A stretch of 64,000 nt of DNA from Pseudomonadota bacterium (GCA_027485695.1 JAIXQO010000004.1:46056-110055); one strand, 5' to 3'; shown: positions 15,803 to 24,568, counted from the stretch's first letter. Made by a program: numbers and translations. Notes: generated by a model not told the origin, from the sequence alone.

Positions 15803-16549
15803 CTAGAATCTCAGGCTTGCGATACCACCGACGCCCCACACGGTTTCGCGAACTCCTGCTGATTTGATTCGCGATCCAGAGCCTTCGATCATGAGTCGGG
15901 CTTTTTCGTTCCCGATCTCAAGTCCCAGCGAACTGCCGATGCCCGTAATATTGCCTTTGAAAGGCGACGCGACTGCGGGCGTACTGAGCACGGTATAAGT
16001 ACCTTCGTAACTCGTGTAATTGTAAAAGGGTGAAACATAAACCAGGGCAAACGGCAGAAACCGATAGCCGACCGAGGTACCAATATCCCACGTGAAATGC
16101 TCGAGTTCGACCTTGCGTGCATTCGTGCGAAAAACGTTCCTCCCCTCTTGCTCCTCTTCATATCCGCCAATCGATGAGAAAACGGCTCCCGAGAAATCGC
16201 CCGGGGCAGACTCGCGACTATTGGTACCCATGAACTGGAATTTTCCGTAGGCTTCGAAAGGAAGCCGTAAACCGACTTCGAATTTTTCACCCAGTCCGAG
16301 CGCGCCTTCAACAAACAAGTCCTCGTCAATGCTGATCCGAGGCGGGCTCGAATTCGGAGCCGAATCCGTATAGTCCTCGGTCAAAACAACCGAACCTTGG
16401 CTCACGAGACCGCCCGACAAACGCACCTTGTTCGCTCCCTCGACTTCGGGCGACTGAAAATGCGAGAGCGGCACATCGACCGTCGTCGCACAGCCCGCTA
16501 AAAATACGATCGTCGATAACACCGCAGAAAACCGCGCCAGATTCCTCAT
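15803..16549 (-). CDS. Lipoprotein with beta-barrel-like body
   Basis: About 248 aa from MRNLARFS, with lipobox FLAGC. The mature part alternates short amphipathic strands with aromatic ends (FEVGLRLPFEAYGKF, FALVYVSPFYNYTSY) and ends in a strand finishing with Phe (GIASLRF), the pattern of small outer-membrane barrels. A lipobox on a barrel-like protein is uncommon. It lies just downstream of the winged-helix/membrane-protein pair (21-bp gap), so it may be the last gene of that operon. Confidence 0.6.
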   Translation of the reverse strand: MRNLARFSAVLSTIVFLAGCATTVDVPLSHFQSPEVEGANKVRLSGGLVSQGSVVLTEDYTDSAPNSSPPRISIDEDLFVEGALGLGEKFEVGLRLPFEAYGKFQFMGTNSRESAPGDFSGAVFSSIGGYEEEQEGRNVFRTNARKVELEHFTWDIGTSVGYRFLPFALVYVSPFYNYTSYEGTYTVLSTPAVASPFKGNITGIGSSLGLEIGNEKARLMIEGSGSRIKSAGVRETVWGVGGIASLRF

Positions 16550-16569
16550 TTGAACCCCCATTTGACCGC

Positions 16570-16860
16570 CTAAGTCAGTAGTGATTTGAGCGTCGCCACG
16601 TACAGCGCGAACGCTTTTTTGCCCCGATTGGTTAGCCGATACGTCGTTCGAGGCTTATTCTCGACGAAGGCTTTTTCGAACTCTACGTAACCGCTCTCCA
16701 CGAGAATCTTCATGTGGGTGGTCATATGACCGTCCGTGATCTGAAGTGAATTCCTAATGTGGGTAAAATCGAGTTCCCGCGCCGTCGCCAGAAGCGCCGC
16801 GATCCGCGTCCGGACGGACTGATGTAAAACTGGATCAAGCTCTGTGTTTTTTTTCACCAA
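16570..16860 (-). CDS. Winged-helix transcriptional regulator
   Basis: A 96-aa one-domain regulator. LDFTHIRNSLQITDGHMTTHMKILVESGYVEFEK is a helix-turn-helix, followed by a wing (NKPRTTYRLTNRGKKAF). The arrangement matches the ArsR/MarR-like 'winged helix DNA-binding' family often paired with membrane proteins. The start lies inside the end of the upstream membrane gene (26-bp overlap), so the two are cotranscribed. The perfect 18-bp palindrome just upstream of the operon (17474-17491) is its most likely operator. There is no Cys metal site, so the signal is unknown. Confidence 0.85.
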   Translation of the reverse strand: MVKKNTELDPVLHQSVRTRIAALLATARELDFTHIRNSLQITDGHMTTHMKILVESGYVEFEKAFVENKPRTTYRLTNRGKKAFALYVATLKSLLT

Positions 16861-17461
16861 TGGAGATCCTGATAGAAGTCGCCAAAAAACCGAGAGCCCA
16901 GACAGTATTGGTCATTTGCCAAACATCAAGCACCGGCCAGTGTTTGATTCCGAAAAAACACGCGATCGAGAGAAGAAATGATAGCCCTGATAACGACATG
17001 AGCGGACCGCGCGTGTATTTCGCATATTCATGAAACATCACCGCAAAAAACAGCAGGCAGAACGGAAAAATCAGATCCGCCTGCTCAACGTATGTCAGGC
17101 CCAGAACGGCGACCGCCATCGAACCAAGGATCACTCGCTGAGTTTGGAGGCCTTTTTCGATCAATGGGTGTGCGGAGGAGACTTGGGCAGGTTCACTCAC
17201 CTGAACGCAACGCTTAACGACCCCAAATAGCGTGAAATAGAAAACCAAATGGATCGCCGCAATCAGCGAAGGCTCGTTCTTCAGCCCAATGTGGCCGAAA
17301 CTCATGAAATCAGTCGCTCGCTCCCAATATGGAATGATCCCGATCACGATTCCATAGGCAAACAGCCGTTGCCAAGGGAACTGGATTTCGTGAGACGCGT
17401 CGAGCACTTGCTCGATCGATTGCAAGGCTCGAATCACTGATGGGTCCGTACGAGTGGTCAT
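16835..17461 (-). CDS. Membrane protein partner of the winged-helix regulator
   Basis: A 208-aa protein with about five hydrophobic spans (for example LFAYGIVIGIIPYW, IHLVFYFTLFGVV, VILGSMAVAVLGL, LIFPFCLLFFAVM, LSFLLSIACFFGI) and short charged loops. Start ATG 17461 has AAGGA eight bases upstream, and that site abuts the 18-bp palindrome. It overlaps the regulator gene by 26 bp. Regulator/permease-like pairs of this type are usually self-controlled. No transporter family motif was recognised. Confidence 0.65.
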   Translation of the reverse strand: MTTRTDPSVIRALQSIEQVLDASHEIQFPWQRLFAYGIVIGIIPYWERATDFMSFGHIGLKNEPSLIAAIHLVFYFTLFGVVKRCVQVSEPAQVSSAHPLIEKGLQTQRVILGSMAVAVLGLTYVEQADLIFPFCLLFFAVMFHEYAKYTRGPLMSLSGLSFLLSIACFFGIKHWPVLDVWQMTNTVWALGFLATSIRISIGEKKHRA

Positions 17462-17473
17462 GATCACCATCCT

Positions 17474-17491
17474 TTTAAGAGTACTCTTAAA
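17474..17491. promoter_or_regulatory. Perfect 18-bp palindrome, candidate operator
   Basis: TTTAAGAGT-ACTCTTAAA is a perfect palindrome with no loop, ending just before the AAGG ribosome site of the membrane-protein gene and 12 bp from its ATG. A gap-free palindrome suits a dimeric winged-helix repressor such as the one encoded second in this operon, and would give autorepression. The pairing of protein with site is inferred from position. Confidence 0.6.
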
Positions 17492-17523
17492 TAAATAGCT
17501 GATCAAAGAAGCGAAGTCGACCG

Positions 17524-17558
17524 TAAAAAAAACGCCGATCGGGAGACCCAATCGGCGT
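17524..17558 (-). terminator. Rho-independent terminator after the Ppx/GppA-like gene
   Basis: On the minus strand ACGCCGATTGGG-TCT-CCCGATCGGCGT forms a long stem (one T:G pair) followed by seven T. It lies 26 bp past the stop at 17585. Confidence 0.92.
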
Positions 17559-17584
17559 GTAGCATATCATGGGGAGCAGAATGC

Positions 17585-19153
17585 CTATTTCAACGGGATA
17601 TAGACCATCATTTGACGGGTCCCGGAGGTATTAGCCGGAATATCGACAACCCCGTAGCAGGTCGTCGCGTCTGAAATCATTCCGAGCGCCTCACAGCCCT
17701 TGGCAGAAATAGACTTCTGGACGATACATCCACTCACGGTCCCATTTGCTCGCTCAATCGTACCCATCGCGGCAATGGCCCCGGCGGCGGATCTCGCCGA
17801 TAGCCCAAATTTCGACGCATTTTTTACAACGAAACGACTGCAGAGTTCTGCCTTAGTTGGCAGAGTTGGCTTAGGCGCTGGTTTCTCTACTGAGCCAACT
17901 TTTTCTGCAGGCTCTGCCTTGGGCGCAAATTCCGGCATGAAATAGATCTCTCCGGTACCATCCGCATTGGATAGATAAACTCGATCAATATCGAGCTTGA
18001 GCGCTGTGCGATACACGAGGATCATCGAACTTACCTGGCCGCGTGCATAGCTCAAGAGCTTCTCATTCTTGCGGAGTTTTTCTTTTTCTTCATCGGTTTT
18101 GCCATCGAAATCTTTGGCATTCATCTTCTCGACGATTTCTCCGTCCTTGAGACCGAGGAATTTCGTGAGAATCGCCTCTAAATCAGTGATGAGATAGAAG
18201 GCTCCCAAGTCGTCGGACTTCAGTAGCTTGTCGAGTTTCAGAGCACCTTTGATCGCGCCCGTATGCACGCCACCCACACCGTATACGATCGGATGGGTCG
18301 TAGTCATCCAGTCCACAAAACTCGCGGACTTGTTCTTCGCGACTGCTTGGTCAAAAAGCGCATCTACCAGTTCAGATGCAACCGTGTAATCGCTCTTGTT
18401 TGTACGCAGGTTCGTTTCATTCGAGATCGGATTCGGCGAATTTTCGGTACGACCTAGTTTTTCTACGAGCGCAGTCTTAAAGGTACCAGACGCATAGGAA
18501 CTCAAATAGTAGAGTTGTTTTTGGACTCCGGCCTTAGATTCGGCTAGCGCCACGAATTGCTGGCTGCCATCGCCAATCCCCCAGCTCGAGATTTTCGTTG
18601 GGTCGGTACCTGGACGAAGTGAGCGGACGACTCCAGCGAATTCGAGCTCACCTTCGCGTGCTTGCGGAATGATGCGGATATCGAGGCCACTCGTGCGCTC
18701 ATTGGTCAAAAGAGATTTCAGGAGTGGTGCGCAATTCGAGCAAGTACGAAAAACATGAGTCGCAATACCGGCGTGTTGGTCGATAGCATAGGAATTTCCG
18801 TTCTCGTCTTTGATTTTAGCTACTTCTTCGGTGACGAACTTCTTCGCGGCTTCGAAAGTTGGAAGTCCGTTTTTCTCCCAGTATTCGAGATCCAGAGCCT
18901 GAGGTCGATCGATGGTCGCGGCGGCAAGTTGCGCGGCAAACGTCGAGGTGACTTTGCCTCCCGAGTAGATGTCTTTGATCACTTCGGATTTGCAGACATC
19001 GATGAGCTTGGCCGAAAGCTTGATCGACGAAGTCCCGACGTCATAAGCGGCACGAACCTTACGGCATGCATCATCGGCGTGCGCAGCGGATGCTCCGAAG
19101 TACGTGAGCGCTACCAATAAAAAAGACAGACGGGTGATCCGAAATTGAAGCAT
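17585..19153 (-). CDS. Secreted Ppx/GppA-phosphatase-like protein
   Basis: A 522-aa protein with a signal peptide (LSFLLVALTYFGASAAHA). The mature part resembles the ASKHA fold of exopolyphosphatase/GppA: YDVGTSSIKLSAKLI near residue 38 corresponds to the first phosphate loop (D-x-G-S-x-S), and SSWGIGDGSQQFVAL near residue 190 to the second (D-I-G-G-G-S). These proteins are normally cytoplasmic, so export is unusual, and the catalytic GGGS is altered to GDGS. After about residue 405 comes a Pro/Lys/Glu linker and a small domain with four Cys, not part of Ppx. Activity on polyphosphate or nucleotides is uncertain. Confidence 0.65.
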   Translation of the reverse strand: MLQFRITRLSFLLVALTYFGASAAHADDACRKVRAAYDVGTSSIKLSAKLIDVCKSEVIKDIYSGGKVTSTFAAQLAAATIDRPQALDLEYWEKNGLPTFEAAKKFVTEEVAKIKDENGNSYAIDQHAGIATHVFRTCSNCAPLLKSLLTNERTSGLDIRIIPQAREGELEFAGVVRSLRPGTDPTKISSWGIGDGSQQFVALAESKAGVQKQLYYLSSYASGTFKTALVEKLGRTENSPNPISNETNLRTNKSDYTVASELVDALFDQAVAKNKSASFVDWMTTTHPIVYGVGGVHTGAIKGALKLDKLLKSDDLGAFYLITDLEAILTKFLGLKDGEIVEKMNAKDFDGKTDEEKEKLRKNEKLLSYARGQVSSMILVYRTALKLDIDRVYLSNADGTGEIYFMPEFAPKAEPAEKVGSVEKPAPKPTLPTKAELCSRFVVKNASKFGLSARSAAGAIAAMGTIERANGTVSGCIVQKSISAKGCEALGMISDATTCYGVVDIPANTSGTRQMMVYIPLK

Positions 19154-19220
19154 GGTCAGGGTTCCTTTTGGATAATTTATATATGAATAGTGTAATAACT
19201 TAAACCAGTTTTCCTGACCA
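19153..19220. repeat. 8-bp inverted repeat flanking an AT-rich leader/promoter
   Basis: TGGTCAGG (19153-19160) and CCTGACCA (19213-19220) are perfect inverted copies around 52 AT-rich bases. One arm directly abuts the ATG of the Ppx/GppA-like gene. If both arms are transcribed they could fold over the start codon; if not, they could be two halves of a regulator site. The remaining bases up to 19453 show no gene. Confidence 0.4.
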
Positions 19221-19453
19221 GAAACGTTTCGATCTCAAATCTCAGCCACGCTTGAACACTCTCTATCCAAGGTCCAAAGCGTGGAATCAGAGACCGTATC
19301 CGCAGCCCACGCCTATTTGACCTGGAATAGCTCGTGCAATCTCCTATTCCAAAGTGTGGACCGTTCAAAAATGCCCGAGTCGGACTTTATTGGCGAATCG
19401 ATCTGCAATTGTGATAAACCGCCGCGCAGCGCATGAACGCGGGAGGCTCAACT

Positions 19454-20524
19454 GTGAAAAAAACAAATTCGTTTTTGGTAGGAGCGATCCTCTCATTTGT
19501 ACTCTTCGGATGCGGCAAGGATGATTCTCCAGCGCCAGAGGCGCTGGACGAAGTACTCACCGAATCGCCGGTCGACCCCAACGAGTCTACTCCTGAGGAA
19601 CTCGCTAAACAGCTCGGCTTGGAGATGGCGAGCACGAATCGCAAGGTTCCCGCTTCGCAGTTCAAAGACTATCCGTTGGTCGTAGATATTTTCCGATCAA
19701 GCGCCAGCCGCCCGGTCGCGGGAGCATTTCGCGAATCTTACGTCGACCAGCTCGTACCGGATCGATCACTACCCCCGCAATATCGTCTCGAACTCGCACG
19801 CAAACGATTCGCGAATGCAGCCGCTCAAGAATTCGCGATAACGAGCATCCACGGGAAAATTCGTAAATTCCAAATCGTCTCAACCGCCATAGAAGCTGAA
19901 GCGCGTGGTGGATTCAGGACTACGCCCTCCGGGAACTTCAAACTCGATGCAATCGCCTATCAAAAGCGCGTCTTGCAGCCAGACGGAACACGTCCTTTGA
20001 TGCTCGTTTTGTTCCCCTGGCTCAAATCTGCGACCTATGACAATTCACCGATGTACTGGGGACTCTGGCTGTTCGGGGGATATTTCATGCACTCCACTCC
20101 CCACTACGGACAGCTAGGAACACGGGCATCCATGGGTTGCATTCGACAGGCTTTTCCCGATGCGATCGAACTATTTCGCCTGCGGCAATACTACCGTGGC
20201 ATGGTTCGCATCCACCCGATTGGTTCGGAGCAAGCGGTTCGCCGGTTTCAAGAACTCTCGACGACTGAACGGCTCCTTCAAGAAATCGGAAGAGAAAAAC
20301 AAAAAATCAGAGACTACATCGCTTTCAACCGATCGACCGAAGTTCATTCGAACGGGCACACTTGGATAGACGCCTCTACCCGCCAACCCAACCTCATCGA
20401 TTGGCCGAACTGCGGTCCCATCGATTGCTTCACCATTTGGGGCATGCGTGTTCCGAGCTCACATTCGCGAGAGCGCCTGGTTCCGGATCACGAGCCTCCG
20501 ATTCCGTTTACAGTCGCCCAATAG
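19454..20524 (+). CDS. L,D-transpeptidase (YkuD) family lipoprotein
   Basis: A 356-aa lipoprotein (lipobox LFGC). The start is GTG 19454 because GGGAGG lies seven bases upstream; an ATG seven codons earlier has no such site. The YkuD catalytic motif is intact: HSTPHYGQLGTRASMGCIRQ gives His, Ser and nucleophile Cys in the order H-x14-S-x-G-C-x-R. TPSGNFKLD is the usual upstream element. The enzyme would form 3-3 crosslinks or attach proteins to peptidoglycan in the periplasm. The C-terminal 90 residues hold an Arg/Lys-rich helix and two Cys (NCGPIDC), probably disulfide-bonded. Confidence 0.87.
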   Translation: MKKTNSFLVGAILSFVLFGCGKDDSPAPEALDEVLTESPVDPNESTPEELAKQLGLEMASTNRKVPASQFKDYPLVVDIFRSSASRPVAGAFRESYVDQLVPDRSLPPQYRLELARKRFANAAAQEFAITSIHGKIRKFQIVSTAIEAEARGGFRTTPSGNFKLDAIAYQKRVLQPDGTRPLMLVLFPWLKSATYDNSPMYWGLWLFGGYFMHSTPHYGQLGTRASMGCIRQAFPDAIELFRLRQYYRGMVRIHPIGSEQAVRRFQELSTTERLLQEIGREKQKIRDYIAFNRSTEVHSNGHTWIDASTRQPNLIDWPNCGPIDCFTIWGMRVPSSHSRERLVPDHEPPIPFTVAQ

Positions 20525-20532
20525 AATTGAAT

Positions 20533-21414
20533 TCACTCGAGATCGACAACAACTGCCCGATGATCAGAAGCGAATCCAACTCGCCCTTGATATTTCTCCA
20601 CGTCGACCGCCCAACGCCGAACTCTCCAGGAAGCTCCCCGACTGATCAGCACGTGATCAATTCGACATTCCGGGAATCGATCCCCACGCGCAAACCCGCA
20701 GCCGTCTGCTAGCTGATGACCGCCGCCCGTGGAGATGAACTCCGGAGCGGCTACCTCGGCGAAAGTATCGCGAAATCCACGGAGCAACCGACGATAGCCT
20801 GAAGTCTCTGGACGCAAGTTGGAGTCCGCCGCAAAAATCGTCGGAATCGCATCCACGGAAAACTCTGAGGTCACCAACTCTGCGGATGGTTCCTTGTTCT
20901 GAGTACTGTTGTCAAAGTGCCCACCGATGAATCGAAACTCCATCCCGGTGCGAAGGTCGCGAGCCACCACCCACTCCATTCGACGTGGTATACCGGTTTT
21001 CCATCCCCAGCTGAATCGCGGAAATTTCGGTCCGAGCCAAAAACCACCTCGCTGCAACACTTCGAAACGTGATCGACGCAACATCAGAACTGCGTCTGGA
21101 TAGCTGAAGAATCGTCCTTGGGCGAAAACGGTATGGTATTTTTCCCGAATTCGTCTCTCGAGTCGCCTCACCTGCCCACGAGTGCGAATTTCTTGCAGGC
21201 TGATCAAGTCGGGATCATGTCTCTGAATCGTGTCGGCGATCGAGTTCAAGCGATCGCGGAATTTTCCGTAGCTCTCGCGATCACCGCAAACGTCGCACAT
21301 CGTATTAAAAGTCATGACACGTAGATCTGCTACCGCGCGTCCGCAGGAGGCCAGCGCCAGAAAAAATCCGATCCAGAATTGGAAACAACTACCGATGGTG
21401 CCCAAACGATTCAT
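20533..21414 (-). CDS. Exported endonuclease/exonuclease/phosphatase-family protein
   Basis: A 293-aa protein from MNRLGTIG (GAGGG upstream), with a signal peptide reaching about residue 25. EEP motifs: TFNTMCD (Asn), SLQEIRT (Glu), GGHFDNST (His), AADSNLRP (Asp-Asn) and ASDHRAV (Asp-His). CDVCGD and DGCGF may form disulfides. Likely a periplasmic or secreted phosphodiesterase acting on nucleic acid or lipid. Tail-to-tail with the YkuD gene (8-bp gap). Confidence 0.82.
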   Translation of the reverse strand: MNRLGTIGSCFQFWIGFFLALASCGRAVADLRVMTFNTMCDVCGDRESYGKFRDRLNSIADTIQRHDPDLISLQEIRTRGQVRRLERRIREKYHTVFAQGRFFSYPDAVLMLRRSRFEVLQRGGFWLGPKFPRFSWGWKTGIPRRMEWVVARDLRTGMEFRFIGGHFDNSTQNKEPSAELVTSEFSVDAIPTIFAADSNLRPETSGYRRLLRGFRDTFAEVAAPEFISTGGGHQLADGCGFARGDRFPECRIDHVLISRGASWRVRRWAVDVEKYQGRVGFASDHRAVVVDLE

Positions 21415-21663
21415 CCGTGAACCCTCGCCATGAAATGTCGATCCCATCAGCGTAGAGTGAAATCGGGCCTGATTCGAATCGCAGAATCGCTCATAACCTA
21501 AACTTAAGCGTTCCTTAACCAACCCACATCAAGTCCTGACTCTATTCGTAAAAACGACAGCACCGACTTTGGCACCATGCTTCCACCGTCAAAAAACGTA
21601 TTTTTAACTGAACTGAAGCATTTTGTTTCCTGTTTCGACCTAAAAAATACTAGCTTCTGCCGC

Positions 21664-22038
21664 ATGAAAACGACACTTTGGTTAGCCCTCCTTGCTTGTT
21701 CTGCGAACGCCGCTTTTGCCTCCGGTTTGGGCGCCTGCCCGGACTTGGCCGGAAAGTTCCTCTGCCCCGCATGGCGCACGCAGCCGGAATACATATTGTA
21801 TGTATCGCAGTCTCCATTTCCAGGTGGCGTTGCCTATTCTCATTTCTTCTCATTCGCCGAGATTCTCGATGTGACGATCGCGAATGAAACCGGTACGGGC
21901 CTGGGCGTCACCGGCATTTGCAGAGACAAAAAAATGATCATTGGCCAAACCGAAAACCTCATTGGCTCGAACGGCAACTATCAAGCATTCGTGAACGGCA
22001 AAAAAGTGATCGAATGCACTCGTATCACTGCTCCTTGA
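21664..22038 (+). CDS. Small secreted protein, unknown function
   Basis: A 124-aa protein from MKTTLWLALLACSANAAFAS, a typical signal peptide. The mature part has four Cys (GACPDL, FLCPAW, GICRDK, IECTRI) and a strand-rich pattern ending IECTRITAP. ATG 21664 is used because the longer frame puts 29 polar residues before the signal. No strong ribosome site is visible, and a weak promoter-like pair (TTGTTT/AATACT, 21623-21651) ends only 13 bases before the ATG, so the message may be nearly leaderless. Confidence 0.6.
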   Translation: MKTTLWLALLACSANAAFASGLGACPDLAGKFLCPAWRTQPEYILYVSQSPFPGGVAYSHFFSFAEILDVTIANETGTGLGVTGICRDKKMIIGQTENLIGSNGNYQAFVNGKKVIECTRITAP

Positions 22039-22069
22039 GGAATCGAAAACCGTCCTTTACACTGAATTC

Positions 22070-22936
22070 ATGCAAATGATTCAAATTCGGTCGGTAGTCG
22101 CGTCAGCAGTCTCCGTACTCGTCTTGGGATGTGCTTCGCCCGGTGCAAAATCCGAAGTGAACTCCATTCAGATCGAACCTCTGAAACAACCTGCCGGCGC
22201 TACCACCGAGGCTCCTGCCGCCGCTGCTGGGCCGAGCAAACCCAAGTACGGCCCAGAAATCACCTTACTGAGAAAATCTCACGAATACATCCGCGAGAAC
22301 CGCGCCCTCGATTACTGGTCCTTGAGCCCGTACTACATCGGGACCCCCGGGGAATGCTCCTGCTCAACGAGCCTGGTCATGATCGTCAATGCAGCACGGA
22401 TGAATCAAAATCTCACCGCGGACGATAAACTCGCCACCACCACCGAGACCCTTCAGAAAGTCATGTTGCCGGGGATCGACTGGCAAGAACGCGTGAATAA
22501 ACACATCGGGCTAGCCCTCGACGAACTCCCCGTCGCTCTGGGACGGACGCTCAGTTTTTACGGCGTTCACCAATACCAACTCGACGTGGTCAAAACCCCC
22601 GAGGTGAATTCCGAAATCAAAACACGGGTTCACCAGGATCTGGTCGAAAACGAAAAATCAGACAAGAATTTCATCCTCGCGAGTTTCAAACAGGGTGCCT
22701 ACACAGGAGACGCCGACGTCACTCACATATCGGTCGTCGGCGGTTACGACGCCAAACGAAAACGCGTTCTGATCATGGATACTGACCGCGAATGGTATGA
22801 GCCTTACTGGGTGAGCGAAGAAACCTTCGTAAAAGGCATGGCCCTCGCCGGGAAAGACGCCGGCTACGTCAAAGTGAAGATCATCGACGAGGCAAAAAAA
22901 ACGAAGTCCAGATTCACTCAGTATCGAAAGCGATGA
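22070..22936 (+). CDS. Phytochelatin-synthase-like (C83) lipoprotein
   Basis: A 288-aa lipoprotein (lipobox VLGC). After a Pro/Ala linker, the papain-fold phytochelatin synthase pattern appears. GECSCSTSLVMIVNAA (Cys95 or Cys97, the usual nucleophile region before SLVxxxNA), THISVVGGYD (His near 218) and VLIMDTDREWYEPYWV (Asp near 235) keep the order and the 'H-x-S-x-x-G-x-Y ... D-x-x-x-x-x-Y-x-P-x-W' layout. Bacterial members usually remove Gly from glutathione rather than build phytochelatins. A membrane-anchored periplasmic version is unusual. Its stop overlaps the next start (ATGA). Confidence 0.78.
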   Translation: MQMIQIRSVVASAVSVLVLGCASPGAKSEVNSIQIEPLKQPAGATTEAPAAAAGPSKPKYGPEITLLRKSHEYIRENRALDYWSLSPYYIGTPGECSCSTSLVMIVNAARMNQNLTADDKLATTTETLQKVMLPGIDWQERVNKHIGLALDELPVALGRTLSFYGVHQYQLDVVKTPEVNSEIKTRVHQDLVENEKSDKNFILASFKQGAYTGDADVTHISVVGGYDAKRKRVLIMDTDREWYEPYWVSEETFVKGMALAGKDAGYVKVKIIDEAKKTKSRFTQYRKR

Positions 22937-23634
22937 AGCCTCCTCAGCGAAAACGTCCTATTCCGTCGGCAAAAAAAGCCATTCGCCATCTCTCTGAAGT
23001 AGATCCCGTGCTTGGCGCGTTGATCAAAAAAGTAGGCCAGGTCCGCATCGAACTCGATTCGGATACGACTGTTTTCGAGTCGCTGGTCCGCTCGATCGTC
23101 TATCAGCAAATTCATGGCAAAGCAGCTGCGGCGATTCTTACCCGATTCAAGGCACACTTCGATACCGACGCGCGGTTTCCAACGCCACACCAAGTTCTCT
23201 TGGCAAGCGACGACGATCTCACGCGAGTCGGGCTCTCACGCAACAAGCGGCTTGCCATTCAGGACCTCGCTCGCAAAGCTCACGAAGGTGCGATTCCGAT
23301 TTTGGAACACGCGCAAGAACTCGACGATGAAACCTTGATCGAAAAATTCTCGCAAGTCCGGGGCATCGGAACTTGGACCGCCCAAATGCTGCTCATTTTC
23401 ACGCTCGGTCGACCGGATGTTTTTCCCTCGCTCGACTTCGGAGTGCGCAAGGGGTTCATGAAGGTCTACGGAAAACGGAAATTTCCCACCCCTAAATCCA
23501 TAGAGAAAATCTGCGATCGATGGAAACCGTTCCGCTCGTTTGCCGCTTGGTATTTTTGGAGAGCACTCGAACTCGACGAATACAAAGATCCACCCAAGAA
23601 AAAAACCGCGAAACGCCGAGTCCGAAACACTTAG
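22933..23634 (+). CDS. HhH-GPD DNA glycosylase (AlkA / 3-methyladenine type)
   Basis: A 233-aa protein that excises alkylated purines in base-excision repair. FESLVRSIVYQQIHGKAA is the conserved glycosylase helix. The helix-hairpin-helix is VRGIGTWTAQMLLIFTLG, and the catalytic Asp is in VFPSLDFGVRKG. The length lacks the N-terminal domain of E. coli AlkA and fits the short MAG-like form. A Lys/Arg-rich tail (KKKTAKRRVR) may add DNA affinity. It overlaps the C83 lipoprotein gene by 4 bp (ATGA) and is cotranscribed with it. Confidence 0.9.
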   Translation: MKPPQRKRPIPSAKKAIRHLSEVDPVLGALIKKVGQVRIELDSDTTVFESLVRSIVYQQIHGKAAAAILTRFKAHFDTDARFPTPHQVLLASDDDLTRVGLSRNKRLAIQDLARKAHEGAIPILEHAQELDDETLIEKFSQVRGIGTWTAQMLLIFTLGRPDVFPSLDFGVRKGFMKVYGKRKFPTPKSIEKICDRWKPFRSFAAWYFWRALELDEYKDPPKKKTAKRRVRNT

Positions 23635-23683
23635 TCTCGGATCGTCTTGTGGGACGACCCAACCTTAACGTACGATTTAAGAC

Positions 23684-24568
23684 ATGACTACCTTACGTTG
23701 CTGGATGATTCTCGCTCTGATCGCGACGTTTTTTTCGCCACCTGGATACGCGGAAATTCGGTTTCGGTGGCTCTCGATTGCCGGGATGACCTTAAGCGAT
23801 GGCGAGACCACACTGGTGTTTGATCCGGTCTTCACCCGTCCTGGAATCCTACACTGGATGGGAATCAAAACGCTCAAGCCGACGCCCGAGGAAATCGGTC
23901 CATGGCTTGAAAAAGCGAACATCAAAAAAACCGATGCGATCTTCGTGAGCCATGAGCATTTCGACCACTCCGTGGACGCCCCGATCGTCGCCAAGCTCAC
24001 GGGTGCTACGCTGTATGCGGAATCAAACCTAGCCAAAATTGCGCGCGCTTATCAGGATCCGGCGATTAAGATCGCGATGTTCGAAGCGGCGAAACCCATC
24101 CGTATCGGCAAATTCGAGGTCACGCCGTTCGCTCGGGATCACGCGCACATCCGTCCGTTCGGAATTCATTTTTTACCTTGGCCGATCGACGATGATTTTG
24201 ATTTCGGCTTCTACGACTACCACCTGGGCCAGAACTTCTATTATTTTATCCGCCATCCGGAAGGAAATGTTCTGCTCGATCAATCCGGTAGCTCTAAATA
24301 TGAGCCGCCTGCCGAACCGATCCGGGCGCTATTTCAGGGCATCGCCAATCGTGAAAATGACGAGGCATTCATCAGCGGATATTTAACTAAATTCCAACCC
24401 AAGACGTTTGTCCCGCTTCACTACGACAATTTTTTCTGGGGCGCTCCAGACGAAGTGACTTACCTACCGGGAATCGCATTCGAGAGAATTCAAAAAGCGA
24501 TCGAAACGCGTTTTCCGAAGACGGAGTTTGTTCATCCCGTCTTCGGAAAAGAAGAAATCCTGAAATGA
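23684..24568 (+). CDS. Periplasmic metallo-beta-lactamase-fold hydrolase
   Basis: A 294-aa protein with a signal peptide (MILALIATFFSPPGYA). The zinc motif VSHEHFDHSV is the HxHxDH signature; further ligands are likely in ARDHAH, LLDQSGS and LHYDNF. The architecture (early FDPVFTRPG, late HYDNFFWG) is like UlaG/NAPE-PLD-type MBL enzymes that cleave phosphodiester or lactone bonds. It is encoded alone, convergent with the FMN_bind-like gene (3-bp gap). Substrate unknown. Confidence 0.82.
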   Translation: MTTLRCWMILALIATFFSPPGYAEIRFRWLSIAGMTLSDGETTLVFDPVFTRPGILHWMGIKTLKPTPEEIGPWLEKANIKKTDAIFVSHEHFDHSVDAPIVAKLTGATLYAESNLAKIARAYQDPAIKIAMFEAAKPIRIGKFEVTPFARDHAHIRPFGIHFLPWPIDDDFDFGFYDYHLGQNFYYFIRHPEGNVLLDQSGSSKYEPPAEPIRALFQGIANRENDEAFISGYLTKFQPKTFVPLHYDNFFWGAPDEVTYLPGIAFERIQKAIETRFPKTEFVHPVFGKEEILK

